From Mycobacterium sp. 1100029.7 (lineage in GTDB: Bacteria > Actinomycetota > Actinomycetes > Mycobacteriales > Mycobacteriaceae), in contig NZ_LZSC01000011.1 in assembly GCF_001665235.1 (NCBI RefSeq), forward strand, positions 1 to 64,000: a stretch of 64,000 nt of DNA, given 5' to 3'. The notes under the pieces are model-generated. The model had not been told where the DNA came from and did no database searches. It worked only from the letters and a program-made list of their open reading frames with translations. Both the position numbers and the translations under genes were made by a program. Of this stretch, positions 26,288 through 35,088 are shown piece by piece (the first letter of the stretch is position 1; each line of letters opens with the position of its first letter).

Positions 26288-27295
26288 ATGACTACAGCCA
26301 TTCCCACGGTTGACCTTGGAGACGGACTCACCGTCAGTGCGATCGGCTTCGGCGCGATGGCGCTGACGCCGGTCTACGGTGAGGTCGACGACACCGAATC
26401 GCTTGCGACCCTGAATCATTGCCTCGACGTCGGCGTCACCTTCCTCGACACGGCGAACATTTACGGGGGCGGTGGCAACGAACGGCTGATCGCCCAACTC
26501 CTGGCCACCCGTCGCGACGAAGTCACTCTCGCAACGAAATTCGGCATCGATGGCAACCCGGTGACCGGATCACGCGCGGTGCGCGGCGACGCCGCGTATG
26601 TCCGTCAGTCCATCGACGAGAGCCTGCAGCGGCTGAAGACCGATGTCGTCGACCTGTACTACATGCACCGGCGTGACCTGAAGGTGCCGATCGAAGAGAC
26701 GGTCGGGGCGATGGCGGAGCTGGTCACCGACGGCAAGGTGCGGCACCTGGGATTGTCCGAAGTGACCGCCGACGAATTGCGCGCGGCGGCTGCGGTGCAC
26801 CCGATCGCCGCCGTGCAGAGCGAATGGTCGGTGTGGAGCCGCGACGTCGAACGCAACGTGGTGCCGGCCGCCGCCGAGCTGGGCGTGGGGTTCGTGCCGT
26901 ATTCGCCGCTGGGGCGCGGTTTCCTGACCGGCACCGTCCGCTCGGCCGCCGATCTGTCCTCGCCGGCTGATTTCCGCCACAGAATGCCGCGATTCGCCCA
27001 GGGCGCCCTGGATGCCAACCTTGCCGTCGTGGACGTCGTGACTTCGGTCGCGAAACAGCTGGGCGCCACCGGCGCGCAGGTCGCGCTGGCCTGGCTGCGT
27101 CATCGGGGTGCGGAGTTGGGCGTCACCAGTGTGCCGATCCCGGGCACCCGACGGGCGGCGAGAGTCGATGAGAACGCGGCCTCGCTCAGGGTGAATCTGA
27201 CGCCAGAACAGTTGGCGGCGTTGGATTCTGCCGGTTCCGCTGTCGCCGGGGACCGCTTCGAGGACCTCAGCTGGGTGTCGGCAGGACGCGAATAG
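26288..27295 (+). CDS. Aldo/keto reductase
   Basis: The 335-residue TIM-barrel oxidoreductase has the catalytic Asp and Tyr in FLDTANIYGGG, the Lys in LATKFGI and the His in LYYMHRRD. The C-terminal NADPH-binding part is GVTSVPIPGTRRAARVDENAASLRVNLT. It reduces aldehydes or ketones with NADPH. It is the first gene of the accessory island after lppI, with a GAGGAG site upstream, and ends 5 bases before the convergent SDR. Confidence 0.9.
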   Translation: MTTAIPTVDLGDGLTVSAIGFGAMALTPVYGEVDDTESLATLNHCLDVGVTFLDTANIYGGGGNERLIAQLLATRRDEVTLATKFGIDGNPVTGSRAVRGDAAYVRQSIDESLQRLKTDVVDLYYMHRRDLKVPIEETVGAMAELVTDGKVRHLGLSEVTADELRAAAAVHPIAAVQSEWSVWSRDVERNVVPAAAELGVGFVPYSPLGRGFLTGTVRSAADLSSPADFRHRMPRFAQGALDANLAVVDVVTSVAKQLGATGAQVALAWLRHRGAELGVTSVPIPGTRRAARVDENAASLRVNLTPEQLAALDSAGSAVAGDRFEDLSWVSAGRE

Positions 27296-27300
27296 CGCCG

Positions 27301-28272
27301 TCAACCTGCCGGCTCGGCCAGCAATGTCGCGAAAAGCTCGGCCATCTCGTCGGCGGGTCCGCCCGGCACCGTGTAGCCGGCCTCGTCGCGGATCTGCGTC
27401 AGGTGATCGCGGATGTCCTCGATGGACAGCTGCGGACTGTAGTAGCCCTTGGTCCGGCCGATGAAGAATCGCGAAACATGGCCCGCGCCAACGGTATAGA
27501 TCTCGCCGGATACCGGGCAATCGCGGTGGACCAGATACGCCGCCACCGGCGCCACCAGCGCGGGGTCCAGCTTCTGTAGATATTGACTGACCAACTCGTC
27601 CAGCACGGCCCGGGCGGCGGCGTCGTCGGGCTGGGCGGCACCGTCAATGGAGTGGGTGAGCATCCGGGTGTAGGCGATCGGTGCGATGGCATTGACTTTG
27701 ATGTTGCGGTCGGCGCCTTCGGCGGCTAACACCCGGGTCAGGCCGATCAGCCCGGTCTTGGCCGAGCCGTAGTTGCTCATGCCGGTGGCACCCAGGATCC
27801 CGGCCGCCGAACAGGTGTTGAGGATGCGGCCATACCCCTGCTCGCGCATCAGGATCCAGGCCGGCCGGGTGACGTAGATTGCGCCTTTGAGGTGTACATC
27901 CAGCAGTGGCTCGAATCGTTCGGCGGTCATGTCCTCGAAAGGCGCGTCGCCGACGATGCCCGCATTGTTGATCACGATGTCGACGCGACCCCATGCCGCG
28001 AGAGCGGTGTCGACGATCGCTTGTCCGCCTTCGGGATCGGTCACGCTGTGGCTGTCCGCGACGGCATCCGCGCCCAGGCCCCGGATTTCGGCCGCCACGG
28101 CGTCGGCGGCCGAGCTGTCGGTGCCATCGCCGGTCACCGACCCACCGAGGTCGTTGACGACGACCCGCGCCCCGCGCGAGGCCAGCAGCAGAGCATACTG
28201 CTTGCCCAAACCACCACCGGCGCCGGTGATCACGGCAACCTGGTCGTCATACCTCAACTCGTCGGTCGACAT
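27301..28272 (-). CDS. Short-chain dehydrogenase, MFE-2-like
   Basis: The 323-residue SDR has the cofactor motif VAVITGAGGGLGKQYA, NNAG in IVINNAGIVGD, and catalytic Tyr-Lys in YGSAKTG. Its VVVNDLGGSVTGDG segment after beta-2 and its length resemble the dehydrogenase unit of multifunctional beta-oxidation enzymes (3-hydroxyacyl-CoA dehydrogenases). ATG 28272 follows directly on the P450 gene; the longer frame would lie inside it. It is co-transcribed with the P450 upstream, so the P450 may make a hydroxylated intermediate that this SDR oxidises. Confidence 0.85.
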   Translation of the reverse strand: MSTDELRYDDQVAVITGAGGGLGKQYALLLASRGARVVVNDLGGSVTGDGTDSSAADAVAAEIRGLGADAVADSHSVTDPEGGQAIVDTALAAWGRVDIVINNAGIVGDAPFEDMTAERFEPLLDVHLKGAIYVTRPAWILMREQGYGRILNTCSAAGILGATGMSNYGSAKTGLIGLTRVLAAEGADRNIKVNAIAPIAYTRMLTHSIDGAAQPDDAAARAVLDELVSQYLQKLDPALVAPVAAYLVHRDCPVSGEIYTVGAGHVSRFFIGRTKGYYSPQLSIEDIRDHLTQIRDEAGYTVPGGPADEMAELFATLLAEPAG

Positions 28273-28274
28273 CG

Positions 28275-29498
28275 TCACCAGCTGACCGGAAGTTCTTTCA
28301 TGCCATAGATGTTGGCGTCTTTGAATCTCAGTTCCTCCGGCGCTACGGCGACCCTGAGCCCGGGCAGGCGCCGCGCCAGCGTGGCGAACGCGACCTGCAT
28401 CTCGACGCGGGCCAGGTTTGCCCCGATGCATTGATGCACGCCATACCCGAAACCCAAGTGCCCGCGGGTGTTTCGGCCGGGATCGAAGGATTCGGGATTG
28501 TCGACGAAGTCCGCGTCCCAGTTCCCGGCAAGCAGGCTCATCATGACGTACTCGCCGGCGCGAATCTGTTGGCCGCTGATCATCAGATCTTCGGTCGCGA
28601 TGCGATCGACCTGGCTGTGCACGATGGTCAGGTAACGCATGAGTTCTTCGACGGTGTTCGAGATGACGGCGGGGTCATCGGTCTTTCCCAGTCGTTCGAA
28701 TACGTCAGGATGGTCCAGCAGCGCAACGGTTCCCAACGAGATCATGTTTGCGGTGGTTTCATGGCCGGCCTGCATCATGATCACACCGTTCATGGCGGTG
28801 GTGGCGTGGTCTAGCTGACCCGTCGCCACGTACTCGGTGACCAACCGGCTGATCAAATCGTCGCCGGGTTCACGCGCCTTGCGTTCCACCAGCTCTTCGA
28901 TGTAGGCGTACATCGCGCCGAACGCCGCACCTTTTTGCGCGTCGGTGGATTTCTGGTCCAACCCGGTGGTGGTGTTGTGCTGGAAGAGTTCGAGGTCTTC
29001 GGGCGGCACGCCCAGCAGCAGCGCGATCACCATGGATGGCACCGGCAAGGCGAATTCACGCACCAGATCGGCCGGCGCACCGCCGTCGATCATCTGCCCG
29101 AGATAGTGGTCGACCCATTCCTGAATATCGGGCCGCATCGATTCGCAACGCCGGAAGGTGAAGTTGCTGGTCATCATGCGCCGCAATCGGTGATGTTCGG
29201 GATCGTCGGTCCGCGCGAACATCACCGGGACCTTGTTCTGTTCGTCCTTGGGCATGATCGAGTCCGGAATCGTCTTCGCGGACAATCGCGGATCGACCAG
29301 CGCGGCCCTGATGTCCTGGTAGCGGCTGACCACCCAGACCGGGTTGCCCTGGAACATCGCCTTGCGCAGGCCGGGCTGTTCGCGCCAGTCCCCGAACTCG
29401 TCGGGGGGCGCGAGCGGGCAGCGGGCCGGCCGCGCGATGGGCAGCACCGGGAGATCGGCGTCAGAGCAGGAGTCGGAGGTTGTGAATGTTATTGACAT
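28275..29498 (-). CDS. Cytochrome P450 (first of two)
   Basis: This 407-residue soluble bacterial P450 has the I-helix oxygen-activation motif MQAGHETTAN, the ExxR pair in EELMR, and the haem loop FGYGVHQCIGANLAR with the Cys ligand. The N-terminus has the PCPLAPP-like segment (ARCPLAPPDEF) of CYP105/CYP107-type enzymes. No ferredoxin gene lies nearby. It is the promoter-proximal gene of a P450-SDR pair, divergent from a TetR gene and preceded by a good sigmaA-like promoter. Confidence 0.92.
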   Translation of the reverse strand: MSITFTTSDSCSDADLPVLPIARPARCPLAPPDEFGDWREQPGLRKAMFQGNPVWVVSRYQDIRAALVDPRLSAKTIPDSIMPKDEQNKVPVMFARTDDPEHHRLRRMMTSNFTFRRCESMRPDIQEWVDHYLGQMIDGGAPADLVREFALPVPSMVIALLLGVPPEDLELFQHNTTTGLDQKSTDAQKGAAFGAMYAYIEELVERKAREPGDDLISRLVTEYVATGQLDHATTAMNGVIMMQAGHETTANMISLGTVALLDHPDVFERLGKTDDPAVISNTVEELMRYLTIVHSQVDRIATEDLMISGQQIRAGEYVMMSLLAGNWDADFVDNPESFDPGRNTRGHLGFGYGVHQCIGANLARVEMQVAFATLARRLPGLRVAVAPEELRFKDANIYGMKELPVSW

Positions 29499-29541
29499 GA
29501 ACCGCGTTTCCTGTTAAGTGTCAGATGCCTGCCAGTTCTAG

Positions 29542-29570
29542 AGCGTAAAGCTAGGCTAGTTGGCAGTCAA
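29542..29570 (-). promoter_or_regulatory. Promoter of the P450-SDR pair with overlapping inverted repeat
   Basis: On the minus strand TTGACT (29570-29565), a 17-base spacer and TACGCT (29547-29542) form a good housekeeping-type promoter, ending about 43 bases before the P450 start. Inverted arms CTGCCA (29529-29534) and TGGCAG (29561-29566) bracket it and could be an operator for the divergent TetR protein. Confidence 0.55.
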
Positions 29571-29590
29571 CCGTCAGTTAGGCTGTCACC

Positions 29591-30220
29591 ATGACCGCGG
29601 TTGAGGACCGGCCGTTACGGGCGGACGCGGCGCGCAACGTCGAGCGCATCCTGCGCGCGGCGCGAGACGTCTATGCCGAGCTGGGACCCGATGCACCGGT
29701 GGAGGCGGTCGCGCGACGCGCCGGCGTCGGTGAACGAACCCTCTACCGCAGATTTCCGGCGAAAGCCGACCTGGTGCGCGCGGCCCTGGATCAAAGCATC
29801 GCCGAGGACCTGACGCCGGTGATCGAAAGTGCCCGCCTCGCAACGGATCCGCTGAGCGGCCTGACCGAGCTGATCGAGGCGGCAATCGCGCTGGGCGCCC
29901 GCGAGCACAGTCTGCTGACCGCAGCGCGCCGGGCCGGGTCGCTGTCGTCAGACATCTCGGTGTCGCTGAATGCCGCGCTGGGCGAGCTGGTCGGGGAAGG
30001 TCAGCGCGTCGGCCGGGTTCGCGCCGACCTGGTCCCCGATGATCTGCCCCGCTTGATCGCGATGCTCTTCAGCGTGCTGTCGACGATGGACGCCGGCAGT
30101 GACGGCTGGCGCCGCTATGTCACCTTGGTCGTCGATGCGATTTCGGTCAACGAACGTCGGCCACTGCCGCCCGCGGCGGCACTGCGCTATGCGGTCGAAC
30201 CGGACAGCTGGCCGCTGTGA
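29591..30220 (+). CDS. TetR-family repressor (first of two)
   Basis: The 209-residue protein has the N-terminal TetR helix-turn-helix: ADAARNVERILRAARDVYAELGPDAPVEAVARRAGVGERTLYRRFPAKADLV. The C-terminal ~140 residues are the ligand-binding helical domain. It is divergent from the P450 gene across 92 bases and most likely represses it and itself in response to a lipophilic ligand. It converges on an SDR gene 6 bases away. Confidence 0.88.
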   Translation: MTAVEDRPLRADAARNVERILRAARDVYAELGPDAPVEAVARRAGVGERTLYRRFPAKADLVRAALDQSIAEDLTPVIESARLATDPLSGLTELIEAAIALGAREHSLLTAARRAGSLSSDISVSLNAALGELVGEGQRVGRVRADLVPDDLPRLIAMLFSVLSTMDAGSDGWRRYVTLVVDAISVNERRPLPPAAALRYAVEPDSWPL

Positions 30221-30226
30221 GGCTCG

Positions 30227-31045
30227 TCAGTTGATCGTGACGCCGGCGTCGACCTTGAACTCCAGCCCGGTCACATATCGCGCCTCGTCGGACAGCAGGT
30301 AGAGCACCGCGTTGCTGACGTCGGCGGGCTCCACCGCGGGCGTGGGCATCGCATTGACGAAGATGGGGATCAAATCCGATCTCTGCTCACCCAGCAGCGG
30401 CCCGAATGACGGCGGAACCATTCCGGTGGGGACACCGGTGGGCAGCACCGTGTTGACGCGGACATTGTGTGCCGCAAGTTCGTTGGCCAGGGCCAGCGTC
30501 AAGCCGACGACGCCGTGCTTGGCCGCCGTATAGGGCGTCTGTAGCGGAAAGCCTTTGATCGCCCCGGCGGAGCTGACGTTGACCAGGCTTCCGCCGCCCT
30601 GCTTCAGCAGGTGCGGTATGGCGGCGGCGCAGGTGTTCCACACCCCGATGAGATTGACGTCGACCACCGTGCGCCACTGCTCGGCCGTGGTTCGGTCCCA
30701 GGACGCCACGGTGAGCACCCCGGCGTTGGCGACCGCCCCGTCGAGACCGCCGAGTTCGTGAACGCCATCGTCGACGGCCGAGCGCAGTTGCGCCTCGTCG
30801 CGAACATCGACGATGTAACTCACACAGGGGCGGCGGTATTCGCTTACCAGTCTTACCGTTTCGGCAAGGTCTTCTTCGGTGGCCAGCGGATACTCGATCT
30901 GCGACAAGGACTGGCAGATGTCGACCAGAATCAGGCCGGCGCCCTCCTGCGCAAGCCGCAACGCATGGCTGCGCCCCATCCCGCGGGCGGCGCCGGTGAT
31001 CAGAATGCGTTTGCCGGCAACGCGTCCCGGTGCCGAGGTCGTCAG
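30227..31045 (-). CDS. Mycofactocin-dependent-type SDR, probable CTG start
   Basis: The SDR has LITGAARGMGRSHALRLAQEG, the long insertion EYPLATEEDLAETVRLV characteristic of mycofactocin-dependent SDRs, and catalytic Tyr-Lys in YTAAKHG. No ATG, GTG or TTG lies before the Rossmann motif: the first one, ATG 30979, would cut the motif in half. The in-frame CTG at 31045 is preceded at 7 bases by AAGGAG and gives a normal N-terminus of 272 residues in total. It sits 4 bases after the upstream reductase stop. In this family a tightly held NAD(H) is re-oxidised by mycofactocin, so the enzyme is probably an alcohol dehydrogenase for a lipophilic substrate. Confidence 0.83.
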   Translation of the reverse strand: MTTSAPGRVAGKRILITGAARGMGRSHALRLAQEGAGLILVDICQSLSQIEYPLATEEDLAETVRLVSEYRRPCVSYIVDVRDEAQLRSAVDDGVHELGGLDGAVANAGVLTVASWDRTTAEQWRTVVDVNLIGVWNTCAAAIPHLLKQGGGSLVNVSSAGAIKGFPLQTPYTAAKHGVVGLTLALANELAAHNVRVNTVLPTGVPTGMVPPSFGPLLGEQRSDLIPIFVNAMPTPAVEPADVSNAVLYLLSDEARYVTGLEFKVDAGVTIN

Positions 31046-31049
31046 TTCG

Positions 31050-32129
31050 TCACTCCTTCCACATCAAGCCACGCATCGTCGCCGACAGCGGAATATCTTC
31101 CACGGCAACCAATCCGCGCGGGGCACGACAGACCCAGTCGATGGCGTTCACCGCACGGCCCGCCGTCGAGACGCACCCTGCATCGGTGGAGTCCAGCACC
31201 GGATGCGAAACGTGGGTGTTGATCTCCACTCGCGGTTCGCCTTCCACGACGACACGGTGCACGCCGGTGTGACCGTCGGGCGGGAATTCCCAGTCGGGCG
31301 CCGCGGCGGTGGTGAGCCGGGTGACGTGCTCGAGGGTGATCACCGGCTTGCCGTCACGCACCCCCTCGGTGGCGAAACGCACCGCCCCCATCTGTCCCGG
31401 CTGCACCGTCATCATCGTGCACTCGATGCGCTCGGGTGTGTACCAGGGCTCGACGCGCTGACGCACTTCGTCGAGCTTGATGTCGAAATGGTCGGCCAGG
31501 CTGCGGACCTGACCACCCCACATCGACACGATCACCCCGGGCAAAAACATCATCGGCGAATCGTCGTCTTCGGTTGACCCGAAACCCATTGCCGCCCCGG
31601 TGAACTCGGCATCGTCGTAACTGCCGTAGTCGAAGATCTCCTGCACGGTGATCGAATCCACCCGAGTGGTCAGGCTGACCGCAGCGTGCACCAGGGTGTC
31701 GCCGGAGAAACCGGGATCGATGCCGTTGACGTAGAGCGAGGTGTCGCCGGCCTCGCATGCCTTGGTCAGCGGTTCGCGCAGCCAATCGTCGGCGTGGTGT
31801 GGCGTGACCAGCCAGACCATGGAGGTCCCGACGACGTTGGTGCCGGCCGCGAGGAACTTCGACATCTGCTCGATGGCTTCCATCGGCCGCGTTTCACCTT
31901 GCGAGGTGTACACCACGCAATCAGCACGCAACGCCACCAGCGCGTCGATGTCGTCGGTGGCGACCACGCCGGTCGGTTCGGTCAGCCCGCACAGCTGCGC
32001 GGCATCCTTGCCGATCTTGTCGGCGCCGGCGGCATGCACGCCGACCAGCTCCAAGTCGGGCCTGCCGATGATCGCCCGCAGGGAATGCCGTCCGACGTTT
32101 CCGGTGGAGAATTGGATGACTTTGCGCAC
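31050..32129 (-). CDS. DapB/diaminopentanoate-dehydrogenase-like reductase 1
   Basis: The 359-residue protein has the N-terminal dinucleotide motif KVIQFSTGNVGRHSLRAIIGRPDLELVGVHA, then the family marks DCVVYTSQG, GTNVVGTSMVWL and NGIDPGFSGD. It belongs to the group often labelled dihydrodipicolinate reductase or NAD(P)-dependent amine dehydrogenase in mycobacteria; the real substrates are mostly unknown. GTG 32129 starts just before the Rossmann motif, with AAGGGA upstream. It lies between two SDR genes in one minus-strand operon. Two paralogues are found at 33783 and 39657. Confidence 0.8.
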   Translation of the reverse strand: MRKVIQFSTGNVGRHSLRAIIGRPDLELVGVHAAGADKIGKDAAQLCGLTEPTGVVATDDIDALVALRADCVVYTSQGETRPMEAIEQMSKFLAAGTNVVGTSMVWLVTPHHADDWLREPLTKACEAGDTSLYVNGIDPGFSGDTLVHAAVSLTTRVDSITVQEIFDYGSYDDAEFTGAAMGFGSTEDDDSPMMFLPGVIVSMWGGQVRSLADHFDIKLDEVRQRVEPWYTPERIECTMMTVQPGQMGAVRFATEGVRDGKPVITLEHVTRLTTAAAPDWEFPPDGHTGVHRVVVEGEPRVEINTHVSHPVLDSTDAGCVSTAGRAVNAIDWVCRAPRGLVAVEDIPLSATMRGLMWKE

Positions 32130-32194
32130 TGTTCCCTTCGTCCTTCCCCCGGTGGGTGATGAATCATCATGACCTGTCGGATCGCTGCGCAGGC

Positions 32195-32983
32195 TCAGTA
32201 ATCGGGGATCGGCAGAGGCGAATTGTTCGACTCGATACCACCGTCGACGTGGAAGGTCGCATTCGTCGCATAACAGTCTCGCGTGCACAGATACACGGTG
32301 AGCCGACCGAGGTCTTCGACATCGCCCAGGCGATGCAACGGGGTGGCCTCTTGCATCTTCTCCAGCGAGCCGGGCATCAAGTCCAGGCTGCCTTTGAGTC
32401 CGTCGGTGGCGAACGAGCCCAACGCAATGGCGTTGACGCGGATCTTCGGCGCGAGTTCCTGCGCCATGGCGCGAGTCAAGGCTTCGAGGCCACCCTTTGC
32501 GACGCAGTAAGCCGTCAACGCACGGATGCCGAAACGGGCCGAACCCGAGGAGATGTTGACGATGGAGCCGTGTCCCGCGCTGAGCATGTGCGGGGCCGCG
32601 AGTTGACTCATGATGAAGGCCGACGTCACACACCAGTCGAACGTGTGCCGAAAGTCTTCGTCGGTGATGTCCAGAAACCGCGCATAGGTGGAACCGCCGA
32701 CATTGTTGACCAGTATGTCGATCCGGCCGAACCGCTCGATTGCGGTGTTCACCACCCGCTCGCCATCGGGACGACTCGTCGCGTCGGCGACGAGCGCCAA
32801 TCCCTTGCCGCCGGCGGCCTCGATACCCGCAATCGTGCCAACGATATCCGCCTCGGTGCGCGCGGTGCCGACAACCGTCGCACCGGCCTCGGCAAGGACC
32901 CGGGCGATTCCGGCCCCTACGCCCTTGCCAGCGCCGGTAACTATTGCGACCTGTCCATCCAGCCGGAATTGCTCCAACGCCAT
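32195..32983 (-). CDS. Short-chain dehydrogenase (7-alpha-HSDH-like)
   Basis: The 262-residue classical SDR has VAIVTGAGKGVGAGIARVLAE, NNVGG, catalytic YCVAK and a C-terminal HVDGG. The FDWCVTSAFIMSQ and VNISSGSARFGIRALTAYC segments resemble 7-alpha-hydroxysteroid dehydrogenases. AAAGGAG precedes the ATG. It is the first gene of an operon with reductase 1 and the mycofactocin-type SDR, and is divergent from the second TetR gene. A small palindrome (GATGA-A-TCATC at 32158-32168) lies in the gap to reductase 1. Confidence 0.87.
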   Translation of the reverse strand: MALEQFRLDGQVAIVTGAGKGVGAGIARVLAEAGATVVGTARTEADIVGTIAGIEAAGGKGLALVADATSRPDGERVVNTAIERFGRIDILVNNVGGSTYARFLDITDEDFRHTFDWCVTSAFIMSQLAAPHMLSAGHGSIVNISSGSARFGIRALTAYCVAKGGLEALTRAMAQELAPKIRVNAIALGSFATDGLKGSLDLMPGSLEKMQEATPLHRLGDVEDLGRLTVYLCTRDCYATNATFHVDGGIESNNSPLPIPDY

Positions 32984-33022
32984 GGCGGGCTCCTTTGATC
33001 GCGCGCGATGTCTGCGTCGTTC

Positions 33023-33051
33023 AATCTATGAATGTTGCTGACTAAAGTCAA
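33023..33051 (-). promoter_or_regulatory. Promoter and operator of the SDR operon
   Basis: On the minus strand TTGACT (33051-33046), a 17-base spacer and TAGATT (33028-33023) make a near-consensus promoter. The palindrome TGACT-AA-AGTCA at 33039-33050 covers the -35 box, a natural repressor site for the divergent TetR protein at 33195. Confidence 0.6.
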
Positions 33052-33194
33052 CGAACTATTTCGATCGACTCCCCCGGTCGCACCGCCAGTACGACAATGA
33101 CCAAGTTATGCAAGCGTTTCTGACCAGGACACGGCATAATGGTGGGGTTAGCCTGGAAACTCTCATATGAGTCGGGTCAACCGGAGGAACGAAA

Positions 33195-33794
33195 ATGGCT
33201 GTGACGGAACGGGTGTCGGCGCGCGAAGCCAAGCGCCTGCAGACGCGGGAGCGCTTGATGGGCGCCGCGATCGCGGAGTTCGCCCGCGCCGGCATGGCGG
33301 AGGCCGATGTCAGTGCCATCGTGGCAGCGGCCGGTGTCGCTCACGGGACCTTTTTCTTCCACTTCCCCACCAAAGAGCACGTGCTGCTGGAGCTGGAACG
33401 CCGCGAAGAGGACCGGATCGCCAAGCAATTCGCACAATTCCTCAAGGCCGACCACGATTTGGCTGCAGCGTTGAACGAGGCAGTCCGCCTGGTCGTCGGG
33501 CTGGAGCGCCGGCTCGGCGACTTGCTCTTCAATGACTTTCTCGCGCTGCACTTTTCGCAGACCCGTCCGCAGACCGAAGACGGCCGGGATCACCCTCTGA
33601 TCGTCCTGGTCGCCCAGGAGATCACGCAGGCTCGACAACGCGGCGAAACCGATCCGGCGGTCAACCCAATGAACAGCGCGGTCTTCTTTCTGCTGGGTCT
33701 TTACGCCCTGCTGATCACCACCAACCACTGGCCCACCGGCCACACCTTGCTGGAAGACTATGTCGGGCGAACGTTGCGCAGTCTAGAGCCCTGA
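33195..33794 (+). CDS. TetR-family repressor (second of two)
   Basis: The 199-residue protein has the TetR DNA-binding domain: SAREAKRLQTRERLMGAAIAEFARAGMAEADVSAIVAAAGVAHGTFFFHFPTKEHVL. The C-terminal domain is hydrophobic and aromatic-rich (NSAVFFLLGLYALLITTNHW). GGAGGAAC precedes the ATG. A TGACT-N2-AGTCA palindrome lies in the 211-base gap to the divergent SDR operon; a matching palindrome before the membrane cassette at 35090 suggests it controls both. Its end overlaps the convergent reductase 2 by 12 bases. Confidence 0.88.
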   Translation: MAVTERVSAREAKRLQTRERLMGAAIAEFARAGMAEADVSAIVAAAGVAHGTFFFHFPTKEHVLLELERREEDRIAKQFAQFLKADHDLAAALNEAVRLVVGLERRLGDLLFNDFLALHFSQTRPQTEDGRDHPLIVLVAQEITQARQRGETDPAVNPMNSAVFFLLGLYALLITTNHWPTGHTLLEDYVGRTLRSLEP

Positions 33795-34904
33795 TAGAAC
33801 CTGGGGCCGTATCACGCCACGCAGCGGCATCAGTCCGAGCTCGTTGTGGGACAGGAAGCCGGGCGGGGCATCGCAGACCGCGGGGATGGCATTCGCCGGA
33901 CCCATCGCTGTCCAGGTGTAACCGGGTAGTGCGTAGCCGCCGTTGGGGTCTTGGGCGCCCTGCAGGATCAGCTCGGTGGACGAATCGCCCTCGATCACGA
34001 TCCGGTAGTGGTAATGCTGAGGCCAGTCTTCCTGCGGCTCAATGGCATCGAAGGTGTCCATCGTGTAGATCTCGTGAAAGACCACCAGCGGTCTGCCGTC
34101 GACCCACGCGGTCCACTTGTGATGCTGCCGAGCAACGGTGCCTTTCTTGATCACACCCTTGAAGCCCGGCATGTCGCTGGTCGGCCCGCCTTCGAACGGA
34201 ATATCGCGCGTCGCCGCCCCCAGCTCCACCTCGGTGGTGTACCTCTCAACCGTTTTGCCCATACCTTCCACGATCATGGCCATCGACTGGGCGAACAACG
34301 GCCACGCCTGCCCCAGCAGGTTCGGGCCATCCTCGAACCCGGCCGGGTCGCTGCCCATCCCCATCTCGAACAGATACTTGAGGGTGTCCCGGCCGAAGTT
34401 CACCACCTCGTAGATGTGAATAGTGTCGATTTGACTGACGATTCGGGCCAGTGTCAGGACGAGCAGGTCACCGGCGAAGCCCGGGTTGACGCCACCTGCG
34501 TGAAACGACGTCCCACCCTCGTGGCATGCGGCATCGATCTTGTCGATGTCGGCCTGACTGTGCTCGGTCCGATACCACCACGCGCCACCCGAGGCGACGA
34601 CGTTTTTGCCGCTGCGCAACAAGCGGCACACCTCGTCGGGGTCAGACCACAGTGGCGCGTAGAAGACGCAATCGGCCTCGAGGGCCTCGATCACGGCCTT
34701 GTCGGTCGTCGCGTACACGCCGGTCGGCGCCTTGCCGCACAGTTCGCCGGCGTCCTTGCCCACCTTCTCGGGACGATTGCACAGCACGCCGACCAGTTCG
34801 TAGGCCGGATTGTGCACGAAATGACGGAGCGCTATGGTCCCGACATTTCCTACGCCCCACTGGATTACGCGGTACCTCTTGTCGGGCGGCGATTTGAGCG
34901 TCAT
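33783..34904 (-). CDS. DapB/diaminopentanoate-dehydrogenase-like reductase 2
   Basis: The 373-residue protein has RVIQWGVGNVGTIALRHFVHNPAYELVGVLC, then DCVFYAPLW, GKNVVASGGAWW and GGVNPGFAGDLLV, the same pattern as reductases 1 and 3 but with clearly different sequence. A strong AAAGGAG precedes the ATG at 34904. It stands alone on the minus strand, divergent from the membrane cassette across 242 bases that hold a predicted promoter and two palindromes. Probably an NAD(P)H-dependent oxidoreductase; substrate unknown. Confidence 0.8.
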   Translation of the reverse strand: MTLKSPPDKRYRVIQWGVGNVGTIALRHFVHNPAYELVGVLCNRPEKVGKDAGELCGKAPTGVYATTDKAVIEALEADCVFYAPLWSDPDEVCRLLRSGKNVVASGGAWWYRTEHSQADIDKIDAACHEGGTSFHAGGVNPGFAGDLLVLTLARIVSQIDTIHIYEVVNFGRDTLKYLFEMGMGSDPAGFEDGPNLLGQAWPLFAQSMAMIVEGMGKTVERYTTEVELGAATRDIPFEGGPTSDMPGFKGVIKKGTVARQHHKWTAWVDGRPLVVFHEIYTMDTFDAIEPQEDWPQHYHYRIVIEGDSSTELILQGAQDPNGGYALPGYTWTAMGPANAIPAVCDAPPGFLSHNELGLMPLRGVIRPQVLSGL

Positions 34905-34941
34905 TGCTACTCCTTTGCGGGCACCGGCTGAGCGCGAGCTG

Positions 34942-34971
34942 AGCGTAGGCGCGCCCGAAACCCGATGTCAA
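34942..34971 (-). promoter_or_regulatory. Promoter of reductase 2
   Basis: On the minus strand a perfect -35 box TTGACA (34971-34966), an 18-base spacer and TACGCT (34947-34942) lie about 37 bases before the start codon. The -10 box is identical to that of the P450 promoter at 29542. Confidence 0.6.
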
Positions 34972-34975
34972 CGAT

Positions 34976-35001
34976 TGACAGCTGACTTTTGTCAGTTGTC
35001 A
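34976..35001. promoter_or_regulatory. 26-base near-perfect inverted repeat, probable operator
   Basis: Arms TGACAGCTGAC and GTCAGTTGTCA flank a TTTT centre; 10 of 11 arm positions pair. It lies directly upstream of the -35 box of reductase 2, in the divergent gap to the membrane cassette. Its length and symmetry fit a dimeric TetR operator. Confidence 0.6.
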
Positions 35002-35088
35002 CCTAGCGGGACGGTGTGATGGTGACGTCAAGATCGTCGCGAATATGCCGTGTTCAGCAATTTTGCGGTCGTCAGTTCGTCCCTACTA

